From NCBI RefSeq assembly GCF_019090165.1, contig NZ_JAHRIB010000177.1, positions 124,001 through 188,000 on the forward strand: a DNA stretch of 64,000 bases, read 5' to 3'. Below the pieces are notes generated by a model, which worked only from the letters and a program-made list of their open reading frames with translations, was not told the DNA's origin and did no database searches. Source of the stretch: Streptomyces sp. BV286 (GTDB taxonomy: Bacteria; Actinomycetota; Actinomycetes; Streptomycetales; Streptomycetaceae). This document shows, one piece after another, positions 31,401 to 39,374 of this stretch (its first letter is position 1; each line of letters begins with the position of its first letter). A program made the position numbers and the translations under genes.

Positions 31401-33612
31401 GCACCGTGCCGTGGCGGGGCTTGGAGGGAAGGTCGTAGCCCGTGGACGGTGTCCACTGGCCCGAGGCGAGATCCGTCGTCTCGAAGGGGATGTAGCCGCG
31501 GCCGCCGAACTCGTCGAGGAACGCGTACCACTTCTCCTCGGTGTTCGACTTGAAGACCAGCGGGCCCTCCGCCGCGTTCATCGCGCCCTTGCCGATGCCC
31601 TCGGCGACGAAGTCCCAGGAGGGGGAGAGGATCGAGTCGCTCTTCTCCTGGAAGATGAACTTGCTGTTGGGCGTCGAGGACGAGTTGTTCCGCTCGTCCT
31701 TCGAGAGGCGGAAGTACGTGTCGTCGTGCTTGATCACCGTGGAGTCGATGACCGAGTAGCCGCGGTCGATCCAGACCTTGGGCTCGCTGAAGGTGTAGAA
31801 GTCGCGGGTCGTGGCGTACATCATCCGGTTGTACGTGTCGCCGGTGTGCCCGGCGTTGTCGTACAGCTTGGACGCCCAGAAGACGACGTACTCGCCGAGC
31901 TTCTCGTCGTAGTACGCCTCCGGCGCCCAGGTGTTGCCTGCGCTGTCGGGCGAGACCTTGACCAGCCGCTGGTCGGTCCAGTTCACGAGGTCGGTGGATT
32001 CCCACACCATGATGGACTTGCTGCCGGTGCGCTGGGACGCGTCCCAGTCGCCGTTGCCGTAGATCCGCAGGTCGGTGGCTATCTGGTAGAACTTGTCGCC
32101 CTCGGGGGAGCGGATGATGAACGGGTCGCGCAGGCCCTTCTCGCCCAGCGTGGACGTGAGGACGGGCTTGCCCTCGTTCAGCTCCCGCCACTTCAGGGGG
32201 TCGTTGCCCTTGCTGAGGGCGGCGTAGAGCTGTTCGCCGTCCGAGGTGCCCTCGCCGGTGAAGTAGCTGAACATGTAGCCCTTGAGGGGCGCGGCGGCGG
32301 GGAGTTCGGGCACCTTGGCGGTGACGACGCGGGTCGCCTTCGCGGCGCCCTTGGTGACGGTCGCGGTCAGCTCGACGGTGGTGTCGCCCTCGCCGTGCGC
32401 GGGGCGGCGGACCACACCGGCCGCGGAGACGACGTCGGGATCCGCCGAGGCCCAGGTGACCTCGGTGCCGTACGTGCCGGTCTTCGGCAGGGTGAGGTTG
32501 CCGCGCGCGTCGTCCAGGTTGTGGACGCTCAGCGCCTCGGCGGCCCGCTCGGTGGCCGTGGAGTCGTCGAAGGCGGCGGGGACGGTGATGTCGAAGGTCT
32601 TGGTGCCGGTCACCGATCCCTTCTTCAGCGTCGCGGTCAGTGTCGCGTGGCCGTCCGGTTCACCGGCGGCGGGGCGGGTGACGGCGCCGGAGTCCGACAC
32701 CACGGAGGGGGTGTCGCTGTCCCAGCTGATCGAGGAGCCGCCGGCCGGGCCGGTGGCGGGCAGGGTCAGGTCGGAGACGACGGCGCTGGTGTCGCCGAGG
32801 GTGAGCGCGGCCTTGTCGTCGGCGACGCCCCGGGTGGCGACGGGGAGGGAGAGCTGCTCGACCTCCGAGCCGGCCAACGCCCGGTCGTAGACCCGGAAGT
32901 CACGGAGGCTGCCCTTGAAGAGCTTGTCCCCGGGGTACACCGACTTGCCGAGGTAGTTGGCGGTGGTGGTGCCGGACCCGATGGAGCCGGGCGTGATGGT
33001 CACCGCCGTGTTGCGGGCCACCTCCACGCCGTCCTCGTAGAGCACGCCGGTGCTGCCGGTCTGCGTGTACGTGAGCTGCTTCCAGACCGCGCGCGTCAGG
33101 GTGCGGGCGGGGGAGGGCTGGGTGGTCTGTTCCGTCGACCAGTTGCCCGACGCGATGGACGTCCGCAGCGTGTTGCCGGTGGTGAACAGGTAGCCGTTGC
33201 CGGCGGAGCCGCTCGTGTTGCCGAAGCCGTAGATGAAGTAGGGGGTGGACTGGGTGGAGTCGACCTTCACGTCCATCGAGACGGTGACCGAGTTCATGCC
33301 GCTCAGGACGTTGTCCGGCACCTTGACGAAGGTGTCGGAGCCGTTGAAGGCGAGTCCCTCACCCGAGCCCGACCAGGTGGGGCTGCCGTTGACCGTGCCG
33401 GTCCGGTTGTTGCCGGAGGCGTCGGCCACGGTCGTGCCGGATGCGGCGTCGAGCTTGTACCAGAGGGCCAGGCCGTCGGTGACGTCCGCGCTCTGGGCCG
33501 CGTGTGCGGGAGCGACGGGGCCGATGACACCCAGGAACAGTGACGCGGCGCTGAGGCCTGCGAGCTGCCCCGCCCAACGTCTCGCGCGGCTGCGCGGTGT
33601 CGCGAATTGCAT
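28417..33612 (-). CDS. Giant secreted protein with two GH43 modules and LamG/Ig/PKD-like domains
   Basis: A 1731-residue exported protein. A Sec-type signal (~1-38, ending AHA) is followed by LamG domain 1 (~45-250) and two Ig-like repeats (~260-440, SISWDSDTPSVV and EVTWASADPDVV). GH43 module 1 (~445-740) contains GLRDPFIIRSPEG and NTWAPEAYYDE. Next come a Big_4-like domain (~750-830), LamG 2 (~840-1050) and an Ig-like segment. GH43 module 2 (~1150-1440) contains LNADPNIARFGDTFYIYPT, RAWAPAIEERNGKYYFYF and NEGTFVIKRKGTYYFMW. A PKD-like region and a C-terminal beta domain finish the chain. Both GH43 modules keep the early catalytic Asp. GH43 enzymes remove arabinose or xylose, and LamG domains usually bind carbohydrate. 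ATG 33612 has AAGGGG about 10 nt upstream. No membrane or sortase anchor is seen, so it is probably released. Confidence 0.87.
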   Translation of the reverse strand: MQFATPRSRARRWAGQLAGLSAASLFLGVIGPVAPAHAAQSADVTDGLALWYKLDAASGTTVADASGNNRTGTVNGSPTWSGSGEGLAFNGSDTFVKVPDNVLSGMNSVTVSMDVKVDSTQSTPYFIYGFGNTSGSAGNGYLFTTGNTLRTSIASGNWSTEQTTQPSPARTLTRAVWKQLTYTQTGSTGVLYEDGVEVARNTAVTITPGSIGSGTTTANYLGKSVYPGDKLFKGSLRDFRVYDRALAGSEVEQLSLPVATRGVADDKAALTLGDTSAVVSDLTLPATGPAGGSSISWDSDTPSVVSDSGAVTRPAAGEPDGHATLTATLKKGSVTGTKTFDITVPAAFDDSTATERAAEALSVHNLDDARGNLTLPKTGTYGTEVTWASADPDVVSAAGVVRRPAHGEGDTTVELTATVTKGAAKATRVVTAKVPELPAAAPLKGYMFSYFTGEGTSDGEQLYAALSKGNDPLKWRELNEGKPVLTSTLGEKGLRDPFIIRSPEGDKFYQIATDLRIYGNGDWDASQRTGSKSIMVWESTDLVNWTDQRLVKVSPDSAGNTWAPEAYYDEKLGEYVVFWASKLYDNAGHTGDTYNRMMYATTRDFYTFSEPKVWIDRGYSVIDSTVIKHDDTYFRLSKDERNNSSSTPNSKFIFQEKSDSILSPSWDFVAEGIGKGAMNAAEGPLVFKSNTEEKWYAFLDEFGGRGYIPFETTDLASGQWTPSTGYDLPSKPRHGTVLPVTQAEYDRLLKAYQSDQLVESVEDVEVTTGIGDAPVLPATVIAEYADGVKRPVSVTWDDVPASAYAQAGTFTVKGSLPDGASLRAEAEVTVSAEGPEVPADLLLRYDFDESGGSIARDSSGHGYHGTYVRTPDFGTGVDGGSFRMSGGSSSSDSPYVRIPNGVLKGADSVTVSTYAKWKGGDNFQWLFGLGPDSDKYLFATPSNGGGKLFSAITKATWSGEKQMTGGSRLTPGTWQHVTVTVNSATGTAILYVDGVEAARATGVTIKPSELYDASKGYSGYIGRSMYGPDPYFGGEVDDFRIYNRALSPTEVLELSGNTTGIASATHPALKVDAIIDDADSRITLPLAEGSDVTALAPEFGLAHGATISPASGTLHDFTEPVKYEVTGSDGEKRTWTVRALEMKSPVLPGLNADPNIARFGDTFYIYPTTDGFPGWSGTQFKAYSSKDLVHWKDHGVILDLGPDVSWADSRAWAPAIEERNGKYYFYFCADANIGVAVSDSPTGPFKDALGKPLLKAGQYPGQMIDPAAFTDDDGTPYLYWGNGRAYAVPLNDDMVSFDASKVTDMTPSGYNEGTFVIKRKGTYYFMWSENDTRDENYRVAYATGSSPTGPWTKRGVILEKDLSLGIKGPGHHSVVKVPNTDDWYVAYHRFAIPGGDGTNRETTIDKLEFDADGLIKKVVPTLSSIDPVTVVRAGPDAMGTEGGAIPVTGTISGAGRPKWTVEAGAPCTFADPDAVLTSITCTDNGTYEVTLTGGRGSDTLTVTVDNSAPVITSATGPASAVSVDRAATVKALFTDLGSKDTQTCTVDWKDGTEPAAGKVTATGCEATHTYRKAGIHRPVVTVTDDDGGKDSTRLPELVVYDRSAGPIAGVGVISSPAGSYPANPKLTSLAGFSFGAAYKKAKDTVPSGNATFDYAAGKLSFRSTGSDWLVVTRDEAQYQGSGKVDGKDGYAFRITITDSPDTYRMRIWKKSTGDVVYDNRTGTKAYGIVFG

Positions 33613-33751
33613 CGTTCGGAACCCCTTGCTGAGACATGGCGGAAGGAAAGGGGGAAGTGCGAGGTCTCAGCAGTGGGCACTCTGCCGTTTCTTCTGTGTG
33701 ACGTCGCGTTGCGAGAGTGTCAATCGGTGCGTACGGGGGCGTCAAGAGGTA

Positions 33752-33770
33752 TCGAACAATGTCCGACAGG
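33752..33770 (-). promoter_or_regulatory. Copy of the importer-promoter motif
   Basis: Read on the gene strand this is CCTGTCGGACATTGTTCGA, the reverse complement of the 22171-22189 motif with two differences. It lies 140 bp upstream of the GH43 start. TTGACG (33740-33745 on the minus strand) follows it and may be a -35 box. Confidence 0.5.
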
Positions 33771-33898
33771 TCGAACGAGATCTTTCGCCGTGCGCCCATC
33801 GCCGCAGGTGGGCCGGTAGTTGACGGCACGTTCGACGGGCCGACCGGTCGTGGGTTCACGGGACGGAAAGCCAACCGGAACCAAATGTGTCAGAACCG

Positions 33899-33927
33899 TT
33901 GACGCGTACAGGTCGCGTCCCTATCTT
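33899..33927 (+). promoter_or_regulatory. Promoter of the GH43/ricin gene
   Basis: TTGACG (33899-33904) and TATCTT (33922-33927) are 17 bp apart, a good sigma-70-type match. The inverted repeat CACGCTGT...ACAGCGTG (33943-33950, 33963-33970) just downstream is a possible repressor site. Confidence 0.6.
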
Positions 33928-33989
33928 CTGGTCGAAGTTACGCACGCTGTACGGGATTTCGAACAGCGTGTCCAGGAGAAGGGGAACCC

Positions 33990-35474
33990 GTGTTCCGAAT
34001 CCGCCATTGGGCCACTCTCGTGGCAGCGCTGCTCCTGATACTGGCCTCCGCCGCCACGCAGCCCGCCACGGCCGCGGAGGGACGGCCGTACACGAACCCG
34101 GTCAAGGCGCAGAAGGGCGCCGACCCCTGGGTGGAGTACTACAACGGCAACTACTACCTGGTCACCACCTCGTTCACCGGTGTGCTGACCATGCGGAAGT
34201 CGCCGACCCTGGCCGGGCTGTCCGTGGCGCCCAGTGTGCAGGTCTGGAGCGACACCACCGCCACGCGCAACACCAATGTCTGGGCGCCGGAGCTGCACTT
34301 CCTCGACGGCAGGTGGTACCTGTACTACTCCGCGGGGCAGAGCGGTGTCGCCTGCTGCGATTCCCAGCGCACCCATGTCCTGGAGAGCGCGGGCTCCGAC
34401 CCGATGGGCCCGTACACCTACAAGAACCAGCTCAGCGGCTCCAACCTCACGCCCGGGGGCTGGCTGATCGACGCCAGCGTCCTGAAGCACGACAACAAGC
34501 TGTACCTGCTCGGCAGCGGCTTCATCAACGGCAGTACGCAGAGCATGGTCATCGCGCCGATGAGCAACCCGTACACGCTGAGCAGCTCCACCTTCAGCAT
34601 CATCTCCAGCCCCACGCTGAGCTGGGAGACCTCCGGCGGCGCCGTCAACGAGGGGCCCGAGCCGCTGTACCGGGGCGGCCGCACCTTCCTCACCTTCTCC
34701 GCCAGCCACTGCCAGACCGCGGACTACAAGCTCGGCCAACTCGAACTGACCGGCACCAACCCGCTGCTCGCGTCCGCCTGGACCAAGAAGCAGACCCCCG
34801 TCTTCCAGCGCAACGACGCGGCCGGCGTATACGGCCCGGGCCACAACGGGTTCTTCAAGTCCCCGGACGGCACCGAGGACTGGATCGTCTACCACGCCAA
34901 CAACTCCGCGAACGGCGGCTGCGGCAACGGCCGGACCACCCGCGCCCAGAAGGTCACCTGGAACGCGGACGGCACACCGGACTTCGGTACCCCGGTCGCC
35001 CTCGGAACCACGCTCCCCGGCCCGTCCGGCGAGACGGCGGCGACCCCGACCGCGTACACGCTGGTGAACCGCAACAGTGGCAAGTGCCTGGACGTCGAGG
35101 GCGGCAGCACGGCGGACGGCACCAACATCTTCCAGTGGACCTGCACCGGCGGCGCCAACCAGAAGTGGCGGATCGAGGACCTCGGCGACGACACCAGCCG
35201 GCTCGTCAACGTCGCGACCGGCAAGGTCATGGACACCGCGGAATGCTCCACCGCCGACGGCGCCGACCTGCGGCAGTGGTCCTGGCTGAACAACAAGTGC
35301 CAGAAGTTCCGCCTCGTGTACACCGCGACCGGTGACCACGTGCGGATCGTCAACGAGAGCACCGGGAAGGTCGCGGACGTCGCCGACTGCGGTACGGCGA
35401 ACGGCACCGACGTGCGCCAGTGGAGATGGCTCGACAACAACTGCCAGCAGTGGCAGTTCAGGCCCACGACGTGA
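33990..35474 (+). CDS. Secreted GH43 arabinofuranosidase-like enzyme with ricin-type CBM13
   Basis: A 494-residue exported protein with a signal at ~1-29 (ending ATAAEG). The GH43 five-bladed propeller (~30-345) has the catalytic Asp in KGADPWVEYYNGNYYLV, TNVWAPELHFLDGRWYLYY and the catalytic Glu in AVNEGPEPLYRGG. A beta-trefoil (~355-494) has three QxW-type repeats (NQKWRI, CQKFRL, CQQWQF) that bind galactose- or xylose-type sugars. Exo-arabinofuranosidase activity is the closest family role. GTG 33990 has AGGAGAAGGGG just upstream. It is divergent from the giant GH43 gene and followed after 68 bp by a third GH43 gene. Confidence 0.88.
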   Translation: MFRIRHWATLVAALLLILASAATQPATAAEGRPYTNPVKAQKGADPWVEYYNGNYYLVTTSFTGVLTMRKSPTLAGLSVAPSVQVWSDTTATRNTNVWAPELHFLDGRWYLYYSAGQSGVACCDSQRTHVLESAGSDPMGPYTYKNQLSGSNLTPGGWLIDASVLKHDNKLYLLGSGFINGSTQSMVIAPMSNPYTLSSSTFSIISSPTLSWETSGGAVNEGPEPLYRGGRTFLTFSASHCQTADYKLGQLELTGTNPLLASAWTKKQTPVFQRNDAAGVYGPGHNGFFKSPDGTEDWIVYHANNSANGGCGNGRTTRAQKVTWNADGTPDFGTPVALGTTLPGPSGETAATPTAYTLVNRNSGKCLDVEGGSTADGTNIFQWTCTGGANQKWRIEDLGDDTSRLVNVATGKVMDTAECSTADGADLRQWSWLNNKCQKFRLVYTATGDHVRIVNESTGKVADVADCGTANGTDVRQWRWLDNNCQQWQFRPTT

Positions 35475-35542
35475 GCGACATGCATGACGCGACCGGCTCG
35501 CCCGACGTGGCCGACGCATTCGACGTGATCGAGAGGAAAACA

Positions 35543-36988
35543 GTGAGACGCACGATCGCAAGGGTGTTCACGGCGCTGCTCGTCACCCTGGCCGCGCTGA
35601 CCTCCGGCATCGCCGAGGCCGCGGCCCCCGCCTCGCCCGCCGTGACCTACACCAACCCCGTCGCCGAACAGCGCGCCGATCCGCACATCTTCAAACACAC
35701 GGACGGCTACTACTACTTCACCGCGACGGTGCCCGCGTACGACAGGATCGTGATGCGCCGGGCCACCACCCTCCAGGGGCTGTCCACGGCCGCCGAGACC
35801 ACCATCTGGACGAAGCACGCCAGCGGTGAGATGGGCGCCCACATCTGGGCACCGGAGATCCACCTCATCGGCGGCAAGTGGTACATCTACTTCACCGCCG
35901 GCTCGTCCAACGACATCTGGAAGATTCGCCCGTACGTCCTGGAGTCCAGCTCCGCCAACCCGATCACCGGCACCTGGACCGAGAAGGGCCGCATCGCGCT
36001 GCCGCTGGACACCTTCTCCCTCGACGCGACGACCTTCACGGTCGGCAGCACCCGCTATCTGAGCTGGGCGCAGAACGACCCGGCGGTCGGCGACGGCACC
36101 AACATCTACCTGGCGAAGATGTCCAACCCCTGGACCATCAGCGGCAGCCCGGTCATGATCTCCCGGCCCACCAACGCCTGGGAGAAGATCGGCCACACCG
36201 TCAACGAGGGCCCGGCGGTCATCCAGCGGGGCGGCAAGGTCTTCATGACCTTCTCGGCCAGCGCCACCGACGCCAACTACTGCCTCGGCCTGCTCACCGC
36301 GTCCGCCTCCGCCGACCTGATGAGCGCGGCCTCCTGGGTCAAGACCCCCAACCCGGTCTTCACCAGCAACGCCGCGACCGGCCAGTACGGTCCCGGCCAC
36401 AACACCTTCACCACGTCCGAGGACGGAAAGTCCGACATCCTCGTCTACCACGACCGCAACTACAAGGACATCAGCGGCGACCCGCTCAACGACCCCAACC
36501 GCCGCACCCGCTACCAGAAGCTGTACTGGAACACCGACGGCACTCCCAACTTCGGCATCCCGGTGGCCGACGGGATCACCCCGGTCCGCTTCTCCTCGTA
36601 CAACTTCCCCGACCGGTACATCCGGCACTGGGAGTACCGCGCGAAGATCGAGCCGAACGTCACCAACCTCGCCGACTCCCAGTTCCGTGTCGTGACCGGT
36701 CTCGCCGGCACCGGGACCGTCTCCCTCGAATCGGCGAACTTCCCCGGCTACTACCTCCGCCACCGGAGCAACGGCGAGGTCTGGGTGGACAAGAGCGACG
36801 GGAGCACGGCCTTCAAGAGCGACGCCACCTTCTACCGGCGGGCGGGTCTGGCCGACACGTCCGCGGGCGTCTCCTTCGAGTCGTACAACGTCACGGGAAG
36901 CTACCTCCGGCACTACAACTACCTGCTCGTCACACAGCCCGCCGACACGGCGACGGCCAGGGCGGACGCGACGTTCTACGCCGAGTGA
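35543..36988 (+). CDS. Secreted GH43 arabinofuranosidase with AbfB (CBM42) domain
   Basis: A 481-residue exported protein. Signal ~1-28 (ALTSGIAEAAA), GH43 propeller ~35-340 with QRADPHIFKHTDGYYYFTA, HIWAPEIHLIGGKWYIYF and TVNEGPAVIQRGG, then an AbfB beta-trefoil ~345-481 with repeated YIRHWEY / YLRHRSN / YLRHYNY motifs. The GH43-CBM42 layout is that of the Streptomyces exo-1,5-alpha-L-arabinofuranosidases, where CBM42 holds arabinose side chains. GTG 35543 follows GAGAGGAAAA; a frame extension into the previous gene is unlikely. It probably shares a transcript with that gene. A strong terminator follows. Confidence 0.9.
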   Translation: MRRTIARVFTALLVTLAALTSGIAEAAAPASPAVTYTNPVAEQRADPHIFKHTDGYYYFTATVPAYDRIVMRRATTLQGLSTAAETTIWTKHASGEMGAHIWAPEIHLIGGKWYIYFTAGSSNDIWKIRPYVLESSSANPITGTWTEKGRIALPLDTFSLDATTFTVGSTRYLSWAQNDPAVGDGTNIYLAKMSNPWTISGSPVMISRPTNAWEKIGHTVNEGPAVIQRGGKVFMTFSASATDANYCLGLLTASASADLMSAASWVKTPNPVFTSNAATGQYGPGHNTFTTSEDGKSDILVYHDRNYKDISGDPLNDPNRRTRYQKLYWNTDGTPNFGIPVADGITPVRFSSYNFPDRYIRHWEYRAKIEPNVTNLADSQFRVVTGLAGTGTVSLESANFPGYYLRHRSNGEVWVDKSDGSTAFKSDATFYRRAGLADTSAGVSFESYNVTGSYLRHYNYLLVTQPADTATARADATFYAE

Positions 36989-37008
36989 CACCGGCGGCCC
37001 CGTCCCCA

Positions 37009-37047
37009 GGGCGCCCGGGCGCGAGTTCAGCTCGCGCCCGGGCGCCC
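37009..37047. terminator. Strong hairpin terminator
   Basis: A 17-bp perfect stem (37009-37025 with 37031-37047), loop TTCAG, between the GH43 gene and the convergent kinase gene; it probably serves both. Confidence 0.85.
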
Positions 37048-37073
37048 GCCCCGTTCATCGGCGCCGGCGGGAC

Positions 37074-38510
37074 TCAGGACCCGCGGACCAGGGGGATCGT
37101 CATGGTGAACGCCGTGGCGCCCGGCCGGCTGGTCAGCGTGATGCTCCCGCCGTGGGCCCGCACCAGTGACAGGGCGACCGCCAGGCCCAGGCCGCTGCCG
37201 CCGCGGTCACGGGTGCGGGCCTTGTCGATGCGGAAGAAGCGGTCGAAGACGTGCTCCTGGTCGGCGGCCGGAATGCCCGGGCCGGAGTCGGTGACCCGCA
37301 CGACGGCGGCGCCGGACGCGACGGACACCTCGACCGCCACCTCGGTGCCGGCCGGGGTGTGCACGGCGGCGTTGGTGAGGAGGTTGTCCAGGACCTGCCG
37401 GATGCGCAGGGCGTCGAGCCGCAGCCGCACCGGGCCCGGACCCGCCGTCACGGACAGCGGATGGTCCGGGCGGCTCGCGCGGAACGCGTCCGCCGCCTGC
37501 CGCACCAGCTCCGCCAGGTCCGCCTCCTCCAGCCGCAGCGGGGCCTCCACCTCGGCGGCGTCCAGCCGGGCGAGCAGCAGCAGATCGTCCAGCAGGACGC
37601 CCATCCGGGCGGCCTCGGCGCGCAGCCGGGCCAGGTGCTTCTCCCGCTCCTCGGGCTCGTTGGCCGCCGCGTACTGGAAGAGGTCCGCGTAACCGCGTAC
37701 CGACATCAGGGGTGTGCGCAGTTCGTGCGAGGCGTCCGCGACGAACCGGCGCAGCCGCTGCTCGGCCTCCGTACGGACGGCCAGCGAGTCGTCGATGTGC
37801 TCCAGCATGGTGTTGAACGCGGTACGCAGCTCCTCGACCTCAGGGCCACCGTTCCCGCGGTCCGCGCGCACCGGCAGCCGGGCCGAGTCCGTGAAGTCGT
37901 GCGAGGTGATGCCGCGGGCCGTGTGCGCCATGTCGCTGAGCGGCCGCAGACCCCGCCGCAGCACCGCCCGGCCGAACACCACGAGCCCGACCAGCGCGAG
38001 CGTGAACCCGATGACCTGGACCGTGACCAGCTGGTCCATGGTGTCCTGGATGTCCTCCAGCGGGGCCGCGGTGACCAGGACCACGCCGGGCTCGAACTCG
38101 CAGGCCCGCAGCCGGTACGCGCCCTCGTCCTTGATGCGGGTGGTGTGGAAGATCTCCTTCGCTCCCGCGCGGGCCAGCGACTCGGCGACGGCGGTGAGCT
38201 GGCCCACGTCCTTCGGCACGTCGCTGGGTCTGCGCAGGACGGCGGAGTCGCCCGACACGTCGTACACGGCGGTGTACCAGCCGTAGTACGGCCGCCGCTC
38301 CACCGTTCCGTGGGCCTCGGCGTCCTTGGACTGGGTGATCTGGACCAGCTTCATCTGGTCGTTGAGCTGGCGCTCCAGGTAGTCCCGCATGTACGTCGAC
38401 AGCGCGGCGCCGACCGCGGCGAAGACGACCAGCGAGAGCACCCCCATGCCCAGCGCGAGCCGGGTGCCGAGCCGGAGCCTGCGGTACGTGTCGCGCAGAC
38501 GGCGGATCAC
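37074..38510 (-). CDS. Two-component sensor histidine kinase
   Basis: A 478-residue membrane kinase. Helix 1 is at ~15-37, an extracytoplasmic sensor at ~38-165 and helix 2 at ~168-190. A HAMP domain (RPLSDMAHTARGITSHDF) precedes the phospho-acceptor site FVADASHELRTPLMSVRGY. ATPase motifs are VLDNLLTNAAVHT, VTDSGPGIP and GGSGLGLAVA. GTG 38510 overlaps the response-regulator stop, so the pair is translationally coupled. The divergent flavinylation operon is the likely target, making a redox or envelope signal plausible. Confidence 0.92.
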   Translation of the reverse strand: MIRRLRDTYRRLRLGTRLALGMGVLSLVVFAAVGAALSTYMRDYLERQLNDQMKLVQITQSKDAEAHGTVERRPYYGWYTAVYDVSGDSAVLRRPSDVPKDVGQLTAVAESLARAGAKEIFHTTRIKDEGAYRLRACEFEPGVVLVTAAPLEDIQDTMDQLVTVQVIGFTLALVGLVVFGRAVLRRGLRPLSDMAHTARGITSHDFTDSARLPVRADRGNGGPEVEELRTAFNTMLEHIDDSLAVRTEAEQRLRRFVADASHELRTPLMSVRGYADLFQYAAANEPEEREKHLARLRAEAARMGVLLDDLLLLARLDAAEVEAPLRLEEADLAELVRQAADAFRASRPDHPLSVTAGPGPVRLRLDALRIRQVLDNLLTNAAVHTPAGTEVAVEVSVASGAAVVRVTDSGPGIPAADQEHVFDRFFRIDKARTRDRGGSGLGLAVALSLVRAHGGSITLTSRPGATAFTMTIPLVRGS

Positions 38511-39223
38511 TCCGTGACCTGCCGCACCACGTACCCGACGCCCCGCACGGTGTGGATCAGTGTCGGCCCGTCCGCGCCGTTGCCGTCGACGCCGTCGACA
38601 CCGTCGAGCTTGCGGCGCAGCCGGCTGATCACCAGCTCCACCACGTTCGAGCGGCCACCGAAGCCGTACTCCCACACGTGGTCGAGGATCTGGGCCTTGG
38701 TCAGGACCGTCGGCGACTTCCGCATCAGGTAGCGCAGGACCTCGTACTCGGTCGGGGTGAGGGTCAGCAGCCGCTCACCGCGGCGCACCTCGCGGGTGTC
38801 CTCGTCCATCGTCAGGTCCGCGACCGTGAGCACGGACCGCTGGAAGGCGGGACCGGCGCTGCGGCGCAGCACGGTCCGCAGACGGGCCATGAGCTCCTCC
38901 ACCGCGAACGGCTTGACCAGATAGTCGTCGCCGCCCCTGGTGAGGCCCGCGACCCGGTCCGCCACGCCGTCCCGCGCGGTCAGGAACACCACGGGCACCA
39001 TCGTCCCGGACAGCCGCAGCCGGTCGAGGACGGCGAAGCCGTCGAGGCCGGGCAGCATCAGGTCGAGCACCACGATGTCCGGACGGAACTCCGCGGCCCG
39101 GTGCAGGGCCTCCTCGCCGGAGTTGGCGGTGACCGCCTCCCAGCCCTCGTAGCGGGCGACCGTCGCGACCAGGTCGGCGATGGGCGGATCGTCGTCCACG
39201 ACGAGAAGTCGTACTTTTTCCAC
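38507..39223 (-). CDS. OmpR-family response regulator
   Basis: A 238-residue regulator with a receiver domain (LLVVDDDPPIADL, phosphorylated Asp in IVVLDLMLPGLDGF, conserved Lys in DDYLVKPFA) and a winged helix at ~130-238 ending IHTVRGVGYVVR. GTG 39223 is the best start: the preceding frame to 39283 is unlike coding sequence. No ribosome-binding site is evident, so the message may be leaderless. It is divergent from the ferric-reductase-like gene. Confidence 0.92.
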   Translation of the reverse strand: MEKVRLLVVDDDPPIADLVATVARYEGWEAVTANSGEEALHRAAEFRPDIVVLDLMLPGLDGFAVLDRLRLSGTMVPVVFLTARDGVADRVAGLTRGGDDYLVKPFAVEELMARLRTVLRRSAGPAFQRSVLTVADLTMDEDTREVRRGERLLTLTPTEYEVLRYLMRKSPTVLTKAQILDHVWEYGFGGRSNVVELVISRLRRKLDGVDGVDGNGADGPTLIHTVRGVGYVVRQVTE

Positions 39224-39374
39224 GTGCCCATAGTGCGTCACGTGGCCTGCGATGCCATGGCCGAGGGCCCGTCGAGTCCACATCGATAACCACTTGAAAG
39301 TTCAGCGACAGGAAAACGACAGCTCCCACCAGGCAGGCTCGGAGTCCCAGGACCCGATCAAGGAGCTGCCGTCC
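39224..39374. promoter_or_regulatory. Divergent promoter region of the flavinylation module
   Basis: The 151-bp gap must carry promoters for both the response regulator and the reductase operon. GTTCAGCGACAGGAAAACGACAG (39299-39321 region) contains a repeated CGACAG element and is a candidate regulator site. No clear -10/-35 pair is seen. Confidence 0.3.

Noticed and set aside
28885..33543. A 1552-codon open frame antisense to the giant GH43 gene
   Set aside because: It lacks domains, its composition is Arg/Gly/Val-biased, and it is the usual high-GC shadow of the real minus-strand gene.
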